Shown: piece by piece, positions 1-7,217 of the stretch
Layout: each line of letters starts with the position of its first letter
Position numbering within the stretch: position 1 is the first letter of the stretch
Source of the DNA: Bacillota bacterium
GTDB taxonomy: Bacteria; Bacillota; Clostridia; Oscillospirales; Acutalibacteraceae
Direction: 5' to 3'
Assembly: GCA_023412845.1 (NCBI GenBank)
Contig: JAEZRH010000153.1
Span: 1-24,835, forward strand
DNA: 24,835 bases
Notes under the pieces: model-generated
Database searches by the model: none
Seen by the model: the letters and a program-made list of their open reading frames with translations, nothing else
Told to the model about the DNA's origin: nothing
Program-made: the position numbers and the translations under genes

Positions 1-58
1 CTCCCCCGCGGCCCGCGGCGGTTTCATCGCAGGAGCTTTCGATTCCCAGTATTTTCAT
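1..58 (-). CDS. tsaD: tRNA N6-adenosine threonylcarbamoyltransferase, N-terminal fragment cut by the window edge
   Basis: Only about 19 codons lie in the window. They begin at an ATG on the minus strand and read MKILGIESSCDETAA, the hallmark N-terminus of TsaD/Gcp/YgjD. TsaD is the ASKHA-fold subunit that transfers the threonylcarbamoyl group to A37 of ANN-decoding tRNAs, together with TsaB and TsaE. The residues after ETAA read GRGG, where the family normally has an AVV-type stretch. The outermost bases are therefore probably miscalled or frame-shifted. Position fits well: rimI lies just upstream on the same strand, and rimI-tsaD is a common Firmicutes order. No strong ribosome binding site is visible, only a G run about 15 bases upstream. 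Identity is based on the N-terminal motif alone. Confidence 0.75.
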   Translation of the reverse strand, partial: MKILGIESSCDETAAGRGG

Positions 59-206
59 TGTGATTCGGCGATACCCCCCGGCAGGCTTGGCCTGCACTTT
101 CGATTTTCAGACAGATACTTGCGTGCCCCGGCCGGATGCGCAGCATAGGAAAGCCGCGGGCTCGAATGGCACTGCGTACCCGCGTAAGGCGCTGTGCGCC
201 GGTTGC
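59..206. other. Intergenic stretch between tsaD and the small membrane protein gene, with a perfect hairpin
   Basis: No convincing gene is seen. The stretch holds a palindrome at 81-95 (GCAGGC, 3-base loop, GCCTGC) and a short GGCGC/GCGCC hairpin near 188-200. On the minus strand these would lie in the leader of tsaD. The same GCAGGC-N3-GCCTGC palindrome recurs at 16006-16020, so it may be a small dispersed element or a plain hairpin. No strong promoter for tsaD was found here. Confidence 0.35.
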
Positions 207-428
207 TCACAGATTTTCTTCGGAAACTTCGTCGGAAACGGGCACCGGGCCCGGGCGGGCTTCCGCCTGCCTTCTGCCGCGGCATCCGTGGCCCCCGTGC
301 GGCAGCATGGTGTTGTTGTTCCCGCAGGAGACGGTCACGCCCTTTTTGATGGGCGCCAGAATGAACCCCAGAACCATCCCAAACGAAAGGAATGCGAAGC
401 CAATCAGGAATTTTTCATGTTTCGGCAT
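207..428 (-). CDS. Small single-pass membrane protein of unknown function
   Basis: A 73-residue protein. After MPKHEK comes one hydrophobic segment (about residues 7-26, FLIGFAFLSFGMVLGFILAP), followed by KK and a polar, Gly/Arg/Pro-rich tail with two cysteines. The arrangement resembles the short YtxH-like clostridial membrane proteins that start with a helix and the phrase APIKKG, but I cannot name a family. The start is supported by an AGAGGG motif about 10 bases upstream of the ATG at 428. It sits between rimI and tsaD on the same strand, about 145 bp after rimI. A probable terminator at 501-526 separates it from rimI, so it may have its own promoter. It could be a chance ORF, but the hydrophobic helix and ribosome site argue for a gene. 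Confidence 0.55.
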   Translation of the reverse strand: MPKHEKFLIGFAFLSFGMVLGFILAPIKKGVTVSCGNNNTMLPHGGHGCRGRRQAEARPGPVPVSDEVSEENL

Positions 429-500
429 CGGAAATAACCCTCTTTCTTTGATCGTTTCAGATATTTTCCACCGGTTTTCCGGCCGCGGTTGAAAAGGGCT

Positions 501-526
501 CCCTGTGGCGTTTCCGTGCCGCAGGG
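501..526 (-). terminator. Probable intrinsic terminator after rimI
   Basis: A 9-bp inverted repeat (CCCTGTGGC and GCCGCAGGG, one G-T pair, 8-base loop) is followed on the minus strand by AGCCCTTTTC. It lies about 50 bp past the rimI stop. The T tract is short, so termination may be partial. Confidence 0.45.
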
Positions 527-573
527 ATTGTCTCGGACCCTCGCATCAGCCGCAACCCGCGGATTTCACCGGG

Positions 574-1050
574 CTAAACGGCGCGGTTGGGGTGCGGCGA
601 TGCGCCGCCGAGCGTCAACGTCAGGATCAGCGCGTCCTCTTTGGGCAGGCGGTAGAAATCCTTCCGGCGGCCCGCCTGCCGGAAGCCGAGGCCCGTATAC
701 AGCGCGACGGCCGCCGCGTTGGAAGGACGTACCTCAAGCGTCAGGAAACTTTCGCCATACTGCTCCGCGAAGGCGGCGAGGCGCTCCATCAGCGCGCGCG
801 CGACGCCCTGCCGCCGGTACTGCGCAAAAACGGCGACGTTCGCCACGTAGCATTCGTCCAGTACACAGTGCATGCCGGCGTACCCGGCGGGCTTCCCGTC
901 AAGCTCCGCCACGCGGAACACGGCGATGGGGTTGTCCAGCTCCGCCGCAAGGCCGGCGCGCGTCCACGGTTCGGAAAAGCATTCCCGCTCCAGCGCCGCC
1001 AGAGCGTCCAGGTGGCGTTCCTCCATCGGGACGACTTTCAGCTCCGCCAT
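574..1050 (-). CDS. rimI: Ribosomal-protein-alanine N-acetyltransferase (GNAT family)
   Basis: A 158-residue GNAT acetyltransferase. RimI acetylates the N-terminal alanine of ribosomal protein S18 with acetyl-CoA. Diagnostic features are the acetyl-CoA loop RRQGVARAL (about residues 79-87), the strand VANVAVFAQYR before it, LEVRPSNAAAVALYTGLGF with the RimI-typical N and Y, and the C-terminal GFRQAGRRKDFYR motif seen in RimI proteins. Length matches the family (about 150). The ATG at 1050 lies inside the end of the upstream glycosyltransferase gene (13-bp overlap), indicating translational coupling as last gene of the polA-rlmA-GT-rimI run. The presence of tsaD downstream supports RimI over a generic GNAT. 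The exact substrate is inferred from family. Confidence 0.87.
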   Translation of the reverse strand: MAELKVVPMEERHLDALAALERECFSEPWTRAGLAAELDNPIAVFRVAELDGKPAGYAGMHCVLDECYVANVAVFAQYRRQGVARALMERLAAFAEQYGESFLTLEVRPSNAAAVALYTGLGFRQAGRRKDFYRLPKEDALILTLTLGGASPHPNRAV

Positions 1051-2234
1051 CTTTCCCTCGCCCTGCGCACCGTTTCGCGCGCGATATGCTCGATCTTCCG
1101 GTCGCGCGAAAGGTATACGGTGCTGACGCCCACCCAGATGAGGCAGAACAGGATGAGGACCGAAAGCACCTTGATGTTGATGAAATGCGCGTGGAACAGG
1201 TTGTGGCAGACCACGTAGGTGGAGCTGAGCACGGTAAGCACCGGCACGTAGAACTTTTCAGGGAAATAGAAGGCGTACACCACGCCCAGAACGTCCGCGC
1301 AGTAGAAATAGCGCTCATGCATGTAAGGCAGCACGTAGGGTACGAACAGCACCGAAAGCAGCGCGAGCGAGACGATCATCTCGTCCGTCAGCTCGAAGTC
1401 CCGCATCCCGATATAGACGGCCGCCAGCATGGCGGCCGCCGCCGCGGCGAAAGCGATCGCCATGCCGGCGGAGGGGGGCGTGTCCTTCGGGTACCAGACG
1501 GAAAGGTTCGGCAGGTACATCGAGATGTCGCTGTACTGCCGTGCCTGACGGAAATAGACGGTAAGCAGGTCGCCCAGATTCCGGCCCATCAGGGCGGCCG
1601 GCAGCACGGCGGCAACGTACACGGCGGGCACGATGAGCAGCGCGCGCCAGGCGACCTTCCGCCGGACGACGAGCAGCAGCAGGAACGGCGCGAGGAACAC
1701 CGCCTGCAGCTTGAAGGCGAATGCAACGGCAAACGCGGTCACAGCGGCGTACTGACGGTCTTCCAGCAGGAAGCAGACGCAGGCGAGCAGCGCCGCGGCG
1801 TAGATGGAGTCGCACTGGCCCCACGCGGCGGAGTTCAGTACCACGCTCGGAAGCAGGATCACGATCGCGTAAGCGATCTCGCCCCAGAACTCTTCATATT
1901 TCAGCCGGACGATGCGCCTTGCGAAAAACGCCAGCACAATGTCCCCCGCAAAGGAAAGAAGCTTGATGAGATACAGGTCCGGCAGGGGAATGTACGAAAG
2001 GAACGCGAGAAGGTACAGGTATGTCGGGGTGTAGTCGCCCACGCTCCGCCCGACGGCCGCGAAGCCGCCGTTGTCCCGGAGCTCCGTGAACCACCCCTGC
2101 AGGAACTGGTGGTAATCGCCCGACGCGAACGGAAAGAATTTGAGCCGTACCGCGAGCGCGAGAAGGGTGACGGCCATGAGAAAGAAGATGCGCTCCGCTT
2201 TGACAAAATCGACGAATGCTTTTCGCTTGCTCAT
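1038..2234 (-). CDS. GT-C fold membrane glycosyltransferase (mannosyltransferase-like)
   Basis: A 398-residue polytopic protein with about nine to eleven hydrophobic segments, beginning with one at residues 16-33. The early loop ASGDYHQFLQGWF and the phrase SAAWGQCDSIYAA (around residue 130) place acidic residues where GT-C enzymes bind metal or the polyprenyl-phosphate sugar. FKLQAVFLAPFLLLLVV and YMHERYFY are phrases typical of DUF2029/PMT-like dolichyl- or undecaprenyl-phosphate-dependent transferases. It probably adds a sugar to a cell-surface glycan or protein on the outer face of the membrane; donor and acceptor cannot be deduced. Its ATG overlaps the rlmA stop (ATGA) and its end overlaps rimI by 13 bp, so all are cotranscribed. 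Its role in an operon of information-processing genes is unclear. Confidence 0.8.
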   Translation of the reverse strand: MSKRKAFVDFVKAERIFFLMAVTLLALAVRLKFFPFASGDYHQFLQGWFTELRDNGGFAAVGRSVGDYTPTYLYLLAFLSYIPLPDLYLIKLLSFAGDIVLAFFARRIVRLKYEEFWGEIAYAIVILLPSVVLNSAAWGQCDSIYAAALLACVCFLLEDRQYAAVTAFAVAFAFKLQAVFLAPFLLLLVVRRKVAWRALLIVPAVYVAAVLPAALMGRNLGDLLTVYFRQARQYSDISMYLPNLSVWYPKDTPPSAGMAIAFAAAAAAMLAAVYIGMRDFELTDEMIVSLALLSVLFVPYVLPYMHERYFYCADVLGVVYAFYFPEKFYVPVLTVLSSTYVVCHNLFHAHFINIKVLSVLILFCLIWVGVSTVYLSRDRKIEHIARETVRRARERWRS

Positions 2235-3070
2235 AGGTCCGCCGCCTTTCTGTAAATCAGAAAATCAAATCCGGTTTCCGTTTTGAGGGAGGCAGTCCGC
2301 GTGAGGCGCTCACAGCCCTCCTTCGGCGTTTTCCAGTAATACGGCGTCATGGCGAACAGGTCGCGCATGACCTGAGGGTCGTCCGTAGCGAGCTCTCCGC
2401 GCACCGGCACCCGGCGCAGGAATTCGAAGCCGGGGTACTCCGTGTCGCGCGTTTCGTTCTCGTACGGCTCGTCGTACAGAATCTGTTTCAACCCGTACAG
2501 GTGCCGCGCCGACGGTACTGCGAGGATGAGGTGGCCGCCCGGCCTGAGCACCCGCAGGAATTCCTCTGGCACGACGGGCGCGAAGACGTCCGTCACAAGG
2601 TCCGCCTCGCCGGAACAGAACGGGATGCCGAACATGCTGCCCACGGCGAAAGAGATCGCGCCGTATTTCTTCGCCGCCGCCTTCACGGCAAATTTCGAGA
2701 TGTCGAAGCCGTACGCTTCGGGCAAAAGCCCGCTTTCTTCAAGAGAGCGCGCCAGCCGCCCGGTGTACCAGCCTTCCCCGCATCCCGCGTCAAGGATTAC
2801 GGGATCTTCCCCAGCGCCTGCGAGGCATTCGCGGCACAGGCGGTTCAGCGCGTCCGAAAACGGCGCGTACCATCCGCCCTCGAGGAACCGCCGCCGGGAA
2901 GCGACCATCTCCCTGTCGTCGCCCGGCATGCGGGAATGCTTTTTGTTCGGCGGCAGCAGGTACACATACCCTTCGGCGGCGGCGTCGTAGCTGTGTCTTT
3001 TCTCACAGCGGTAAACGGGGCCTTCGCGTTCCAGCCGTCCGCCGCAGACCGGGCAGGCGAAGCGGCTCAC
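2231..3070 (-). CDS. rlmA: 23S rRNA (guanine-N1)-methyltransferase, RlmA family
   Basis: A 279-residue protein. At the N-terminus is a zinc site CPVC...C...H (Cys 6, 9 and 22, His 26 from the chosen start), then the linker GYVYLLPPNKKHSRMPGDD, which is characteristic of RlmA (the SRSKN.PGD-like segment). The SAM-binding motif I is ILDAGCGEGWYTG and motif IV is DLVTDVFAP. RlmA-type enzymes methylate N1 of G745 or G748 in helix 35 of 23S rRNA; the Gram-positive RlmA(II) type is linked to tylosin resistance. I chose the GTG at 3070 because it overlaps the polA stop (GTGA) and has GAGG 8 bases upstream. An alternative GTG at 3088 adds six residues and lies inside polA. Which guanine is modified cannot be told. 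Confidence 0.85.
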   Translation of the reverse strand: MSRFACPVCGGRLEREGPVYRCEKRHSYDAAAEGYVYLLPPNKKHSRMPGDDREMVASRRRFLEGGWYAPFSDALNRLCRECLAGAGEDPVILDAGCGEGWYTGRLARSLEESGLLPEAYGFDISKFAVKAAAKKYGAISFAVGSMFGIPFCSGEADLVTDVFAPVVPEEFLRVLRPGGHLILAVPSARHLYGLKQILYDEPYENETRDTEYPGFEFLRRVPVRGELATDDPQVMRDLFAMTPYYWKTPKEGCERLTRTASLKTETGFDFLIYRKAADL

Positions 3071-4803
3071 GACTTCGCCTCGTACCACGTCTTCCCCGTG
3101 CCCGCTTCGGCTGTCAGGGGGACGGAGATCGAAACGGCGCCCTCCATTTCTTCCGTGAGCACGCGGGCGGCCTGTTCCGCTTCCTCCTGCGGCGCCTCGA
3201 CGATCAGTTCGTCGTGCACCTGCAGGATCAGCCGGGCTTTCATCTTCTCTCGCGCGAGGCGCTCCTCCACGCGGATCATGGCGATCTTGATGATGTCGGC
3301 CGCCGCGCCCTGGATCGGCATGTTGCGCGCCACGCGCTCGCCGAACGCGCGCAGGTTGTGGTTGGAGCTCGCCAGCTCCGGCAGGTAGCGCCTGCGCCCG
3401 AACATGGTCTCGGCGTAACCCTTCTCCTTTGCCAGCTCGACCACGCGGTTCATGTAGTTGTCCACGCCGGAAAAATGGGCAAGATAATCCGTGATATACT
3501 GCTTCGCCTCCCTGACGGAAACGTTGATGTTGTGCGAGAGGGAGAACGCGCCGATGCCGTACACGATACCGAAATTGACCGCTTTTGCGCGGCTGCGCAT
3601 CAGCGGCGTGACCATCGCCTCCGGCATGTGGAAGACCTGCGCGGCGGTACGGCGGTGGATGTCGTCATTGTCGAGGAAAGCCTGGATCATGTTTTTATCG
3701 TCCGCGACGTGGGCGAGGACGCGCAGCTCGATCTGCGAGTAGTCGGCATCGACGAGGACCCAGCCGGGCCGCGCGACGAAAAAGCGCCGCATCTCGCGCC
3801 CGAGCTCGGTGCGCACGGGGATGTTCTGCAGATTCGGCTCGGTCGAGCTGATGCGTCCGGTGCGCGTTTCCGTCTGGTTGAAGCTCGAGTGGATGCGCCC
3901 GTCGGGGCCGATCTGTTTCAGCAGCCCGTCGCAGTAGGTGGATTTCAGCTTTGCGAGCGTGCGGTAGCTGAGCACCAGCTCGACGGCGGGGCTTTCGTAG
4001 CGAAGCTTTTCGAGCGTGTCGGCGTTCGTGGACCAGCCGGTCTTCGTCTTTTTGCCGTGGTCGAGGCCGAGCTTGACGAACAGCGCGTCGCCGAGCTGTT
4101 TCGGAGAGTTGATGTTGAACTCGTATCCGACCGCGCCGTAGACCTGCGTTTCGATCTCCGTGATCTTCTGCTCGAGCGTCTTGCCAAACGATCGGATGCC
4201 GTCAGCGTCCACGGCGAAGCCGACGTTCTCCATGCGGGCCAGCACGTGCGCGAGCGGCATTTCGATGCGGTCGAGCAGCTCGGTCTGGCCGTTCTCCGCG
4301 ATCTTTTTCCGCAGCGCGTCGGAAAGGCCCGGCATCACCGCCGCCTGCTGAATAAGCGTCACCTGCCGAACCGCGGAATCCGAATCGGAGCCCTTCTGCG
4401 CCGTCCCTTTCGGCGCAGAAGGCAAAAGCGGCTCTGCCGCCGGGGGCACGGGGACGCCGTATTCGTGCGCGAGGCGGAGCGGCTCGTACCCCGAGGCCGA
4501 CGGATTGAGCAGGTACGCCGCCAGCATGGTGTCGAACGCCGGGCCGGCAATGCCGCCGTCAGCGCCGGCTTCGCGCGTGTCGAGCGCCGCCCAGACCGGC
4601 TTGATGTCGTGGGTGTTCTTGCGCGTCCCCGCGTCCGACAGGATGGCGTGCACGGTATCCGCGTCCCTGACGGCGCGGATCTTCCCGCCCGTGCTGACCA
4701 GCAGGGAGACGATGTCGCCGTTTTCGATTTCCACCGCGAAATCCGCGCGGCCGGACCGTCTCAGCGTTTGCAGCAGGGCGGCGCCGTCCGTCTCCTCCTC
4801 CAC
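3067..4803 (-). CDS. polA: DNA polymerase I, C-terminal part (degenerate 3'-5' exonuclease plus polymerase), separated by a frameshift
   Basis: Family A polymerase domain with all core motifs: A (DYSQIELRVLAHVADD), B (RSRAKAVNFGIVYG) and C (QVHDELIVEAP), plus the fingers/thumb phrase TRTGRISSTEPNLQNIPVR. The preceding domain has the 3'-5' exonuclease fold, but its first acidic motif reads AVEIENGD instead of a D-x-E-containing motif, so proofreading is probably lost, as in Bacillus-type Pol I. The open frame nominally starts at a GTG (4803) with no properly spaced ribosome site. It is really the continuation of the 5'-nuclease frame at 4559-5773, shifted by one base. The complete gene is 3067-5773, about 900 codons, normal for Pol I. 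It acts in Okazaki fragment processing and repair, and its stop overlaps rlmA. Confidence 0.93.
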   Translation of the reverse strand: MEEETDGAALLQTLRRSGRADFAVEIENGDIVSLLVSTGGKIRAVRDADTVHAILSDAGTRKNTHDIKPVWAALDTREAGADGGIAGPAFDTMLAAYLLNPSASGYEPLRLAHEYGVPVPPAAEPLLPSAPKGTAQKGSDSDSAVRQVTLIQQAAVMPGLSDALRKKIAENGQTELLDRIEMPLAHVLARMENVGFAVDADGIRSFGKTLEQKITEIETQVYGAVGYEFNINSPKQLGDALFVKLGLDHGKKTKTGWSTNADTLEKLRYESPAVELVLSYRTLAKLKSTYCDGLLKQIGPDGRIHSSFNQTETRTGRISSTEPNLQNIPVRTELGREMRRFFVARPGWVLVDADYSQIELRVLAHVADDKNMIQAFLDNDDIHRRTAAQVFHMPEAMVTPLMRSRAKAVNFGIVYGIGAFSLSHNINVSVREAKQYITDYLAHFSGVDNYMNRVVELAKEKGYAETMFGRRRYLPELASSNHNLRAFGERVARNMPIQGAAADIIKIAMIRVEERLAREKMKARLILQVHDELIVEAPQEEAEQAARVLTEEMEGAVSISVPLTAEAGTGKTWYEAKS

Positions 4804-5773
4804 GTCGGCGGGCGCGGGCGGGGCCGTCCGTCACCTCCTCCAGGGCGGCGGCTGTGGCAGAGCCGGACGCCTCTGCCGCTCCATCCGCTTCGGGCTCCGG
4901 CGAAGAGTTGATGCCGAATTTTTCCATCAGCGAGAAGAATTCCAGCTTCCCCATCAGCCGTTTTGCCGCCGCCGCGTCCGGCGCCTTCGGCACGTAGAGC
5001 GAAAGGTCGGTGCCGATCGGCGCGTCGAGCCGGATGGTTCCGAGCCCCCGGCTCAAAAACGCGCTGTCCTTTCCCGCGAGCAGCTTGCTGCGCAGCGTGT
5101 CGCGGATGTCGAGCGAAGCGAGGTTCTCGTAGATATAGTCGATGCTGTGGTAGGCCTGGATCAGCTGTCCGGCGCCCTTCGGCCCCACGCCCGGCACGCC
5201 CGGGATGCAGTCGGAGGAGTCGCCCTGAATGGCCTTGATCTCGATCATTTCGCTGGGCGCGACGCCGTAGTCCTCGCGGATCTTCGCTTCATCGTAGACG
5301 GTGACCTGCGGCTGTCCCATTTTGGTAGAGGCGAGGCGCACGGTCACGTGCGGGCCGACGAGCTGAAGGCTGTCGCGGTCGCCCGTGGCAAGCACACAGT
5401 CTCCGTCCTCCTCGGCGCAGGCCTTCGACAGCGTGCCGAGGATGTCGTCCGCTTCATACCCTTCGCACTCCACGAGCCGGTAGCCGAGCAGCGTGAGAAG
5501 CTCCTTTAGTGTCGGCATCTGCTGGGCAAGCTCCGGCGGCATCCCCTTGCGGTTCGCCTTGTAGCCCGCGTATTCCTTGTGCCGGAACGTCGGGGCGCGC
5601 ATGTCGAACGCGACGGCCACGGCGTCCGGGTGCGCCTCCTCCAGCAGCCGGTGGAAGATCGTCAGAAAGCCGTAAATGCCGTTCGTGAACAGGCCGTCCT
5701 TCGTGGTCAGGAGCCGGATGCCGTAAAAGGCCCGGTTCAGGATGCTGTTGCCGTCCAATACCAAAAGTTTCAT
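4559..5773 (-). CDS. polA: DNA polymerase I, N-terminal part (5'-nuclease domain), separated by a frameshift
   Basis: The first about 319 codons are the 5'-3' exonuclease/flap endonuclease domain: LLVLDGNSILNRAFYGI, FDMRAPTFRHKEYAGYKA, EADDILGTLS, LATGDRDSLQLV and the helix-hairpin-helix stretch GDSSDCIPGVPGVGPKGA, carrying the metal-binding aspartates. Genuine homology runs to LEEVTDG. After that, this frame reads an Arg/Gly-rich shadow (PARARRRGGGDG) to 4559, so the last about 85 codons are not real. The other frame takes over at about 4820 and continues into the polymerase domain. Start ATG 5773 has CGAGGA 7-9 bases upstream. A minus-strand TATAAT at 5805-5810 (weak -35 TTAATT at 5828-5833) probably drives the operon. 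If the shift is real, the cell would make a free 5'-nuclease. Confidence 0.9.
   Translation of the reverse strand: MKLLVLDGNSILNRAFYGIRLLTTKDGLFTNGIYGFLTIFHRLLEEAHPDAVAVAFDMRAPTFRHKEYAGYKANRKGMPPELAQQMPTLKELLTLLGYRLVECEGYEADDILGTLSKACAEEDGDCVLATGDRDSLQLVGPHVTVRLASTKMGQPQVTVYDEAKIREDYGVAPSEMIEIKAIQGDSSDCIPGVPGVGPKGAGQLIQAYHSIDYIYENLASLDIRDTLRSKLLAGKDSAFLSRGLGTIRLDAPIGTDLSLYVPKAPDAAAAKRLMGKLEFFSLMEKFGINSSPEPEADGAAEASGSATAAALEEVTDGPARARRRGGGDGRRRPAANAETVRPRGFRGGNRKRRHRLPAGQHGREDPRRQGRGYRARHPVGRGDAQEHPRHQAGLGGARHARSRR
4777..4840 (-). repeat. Direct repeat in the polA linker, coinciding with the frameshift
   Basis: Two 24-base copies at 4777-4800 and 4817-4840 differ at two positions and lie 40 bases apart. 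In codon terms they encode EEVTDG and EEETDG. A 40-base offset is one more than 13 codons, exactly the shift seen between the two polA frames. The extra base is most simply in the G run at 4820-4823 (CCCC on the coding strand). Removing one base restores a Pro/Ala linker PPAPAD and a continuous polA. Confidence 0.75.
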
Positions 5774-5815
5774 CCGTTGTTCCTCGTTTGCAGATAGTGA
5801 ACTTATTATAACACT

Positions 5816-5843
5816 TTGCGCAGGAAAAATTAAGTAGTATAAT
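5816..5843 (+). promoter_or_regulatory. Probable sigma-A promoter facing dus
   Basis: TTGCGC at 5816-5821 and a perfect TATAAT at 5838-5843, 16 bases apart. The likely start is near 5850, about 330 bases before dus. It is back to back with the polA promoter (minus-strand TATAAT at 5805-5810), so the two regions compete or share control. Confidence 0.5.
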
Positions 5844-5846
5844 GGA

Positions 5847-6086
5847 GCAGGTTGAGCCTGCCCGCACTTTACTCGCGAGAGAGAAAGTGCGCAAAGCGCG
5901 CGCAGGGGGGAACGTCGAACTCCGTTCGAGAGGGGCGTCTAACCGCCCCCTACACCCCACCCCCCGCCATCCGCCTGATACGGCCGAAGAATCTGCGGGG
6001 GTTCGCATCGTTACGGTCATACCAGGCCGTTTCAAGGATAACATGCAGCCTGCTTACAAGATTACATGGCCGAAGGATATGACCGT
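5847..6086 (+). other. Hairpin-rich untranslated stretch, candidate structured RNA or long dus leader
   Basis: No credible gene is seen between the promoter and dus. Consecutive inverted repeats are visible: 5847-5861 (GCAGG/CCTGC); 5864-5890 (GCACTTT/AAAGTGC, with inner CTC-GCGA-GAG, a GNRA-type tetraloop); 5915-5929 (TCGAAC/GTTCGA, 3-base loop); 5932-5949 (GGGGCG/CGCCCC, loop TCTAAC); and a long-range 9-bp pairing of 6013-6021 (ACGGTCATA) with 6078-6086 (TATGACCGT) enclosing a GGCC/GGCC pairing and a small hairpin. I checked by eye for the signatures of RNase P RNA, tmRNA, SRP RNA, 6S RNA and common riboswitches and saw none. It could be a new small RNA, a cis-regulatory leader, or a dispersed palindromic repeat. 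Confidence 0.35.
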
Positions 6087-6176
6087 TAGCTGAAACAAAA
6101 TTTTGCTGATTCTTTCGTGCAGGCCTGCCAAAATCGCAAGAAAAATTTTTATGAAAAAGCAGGATGTTGTAAAAAT

Positions 6177-7217
6177 ATGGGCTTTAAAATAGGAAAAATC
6201 GAGCTTGCGGGCCGCGCGTTCCTCGCCCCGATGGCGGGCGCGGGCGACCGGGCGTTCCGCGACATCTGCGCGCAGTTCGGCGCAGATTTTTTCACAAGCG
6301 AAATGGTCAGCGCGAAAGCGCTGGAATTCGGCGATAAAAAGACGATGGAGCTGATGGAGCTCGGCACCGCCGCGCGCCCGGCGGCTATTCAGCTTTTCGG
6401 TTCGGAGCCGGACGTGATGGCCCGCGCCGCGAAGCGCGCGATGGCGTTTTCGCCCGACGCCATCGACATCAACATGGGCTGCCCCGCTCCGAAGATCACC
6501 GGCCCGGGCGCGGGAAGCGCGCTGATGAAGACGCCCGCCCTGTGCGGGGAAATCGTGGCGGCGGTCGTTTCTGCCGTCCCCGTTCCCGTCACGGTCAAGA
6601 TGCGCGCCGGGTGGGATGAAGGCTCCGTCAACGCCGTCGAGGTCGCAAGGCTCTGCGAGCAGGCGGGAGCCGCCGCCGTCGCGGTCCACGCGCGCACACG
6701 CTCTCAGATGTATGCCCCTCCGGCGCATTGGGAGATCATCCGCCGGGTGAAGGAAGCCGTCCGCATCCCGGTCGTCGGCAACGGCGACGTGACGGGTGCG
6801 CAGTCCGCCGCGCTGATGCTGGAGCAGACCGGCTGCGACGCGGTGATGGTCGGGCGCGCCGCGCTTGGCGACCCGTGGGTTTTTCTGCAAATCAGCGAAT
6901 ACCTCACCGAATCCTGCCGCATCGTGCCGCCGCCCGGCATTTACGAGCGCATGTCGGTGATGGCGCGGCACATCGACCTGATGTGCCGCTACAAGGGAGA
7001 GCCCCGCGCTATGAACGAAGCCCGCAAGCATGTCGCGTGGTATCTGAAGGGGCTGCGCGGCGCGGCGGGGTTCCGTCGCAGGGCCGGGTTCCTCGAGACC
7101 CGCGGGCAGCTGGACGAATTGATCAAAGATATCGTCGCGGCACAGGAAACTTCAGCGGAAGACGAGCTGGGTGAGGATCATGTAAACGGCCGTTCCGGCC
7201 CCGATACTCAGGATTGA
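6177..7217 (+). CDS. dus: tRNA-dihydrouridine synthase
   Basis: A 346-residue FMN-dependent TIM-barrel enzyme that reduces uridines in the tRNA D-loop using NADPH. Landmarks in order: FLAPMAGAGDRAFRDIC (FMN site), TSEMVSAKAL, INMGCPAPKI with the catalytic Cys, VKMRAGW with the FMN/phosphate Lys, VHARTRSQMY with the catalytic His, VVGNGDV and MVGRAALGDPWVF. I start at the ATG at 6177, which gives the family-typical MGFKIGKIEL opening; AGGA lies 12 bases upstream. A GTG 20 codons earlier would add a non-conserved basic peptide. The last about 20 residues (EDELGEDHVNGRSG...) are antisense to the 3' end of azlD, a 66-bp convergent overlap. Bacillus-type DusB is the closest guess for specificity. 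Confidence 0.92.
   Translation: MGFKIGKIELAGRAFLAPMAGAGDRAFRDICAQFGADFFTSEMVSAKALEFGDKKTMELMELGTAARPAAIQLFGSEPDVMARAAKRAMAFSPDAIDINMGCPAPKITGPGAGSALMKTPALCGEIVAAVVSAVPVPVTVKMRAGWDEGSVNAVEVARLCEQAGAAAVAVHARTRSQMYAPPAHWEIIRRVKEAVRIPVVGNGDVTGAQSAALMLEQTGCDAVMVGRAALGDPWVFLQISEYLTESCRIVPPPGIYERMSVMARHIDLMCRYKGEPRAMNEARKHVAWYLKGLRGAAGFRRRAGFLETRGQLDELIKDIVAAQETSAEDELGEDHVNGRSGPDTQD

Noticed and set aside
489..2255. 588-codon plus-strand open frame
   Set aside because: Antisense to rimI and the glycosyltransferase, with Arg/Pro-rich low-complexity composition; no ribosome site. High GC third positions create such shadows.
3214..4911. 565-codon plus-strand open frame
   Set aside because: Antisense shadow of polA; no motif, no ribosome site.
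5842..6093. 83-codon open frame between polA and dus
   Set aside because: Its ATG lies in the -10 TATAATG with no ribosome site; composition is not protein-like.
5847..6100. RNase P RNA, tmRNA, 6S or SRP RNA
   Set aside because: None of their signature segments (GAGGAAAGUCC, tRNA-like CCA end, the SRP GGAAGGAAGCAGCC loop) is present.
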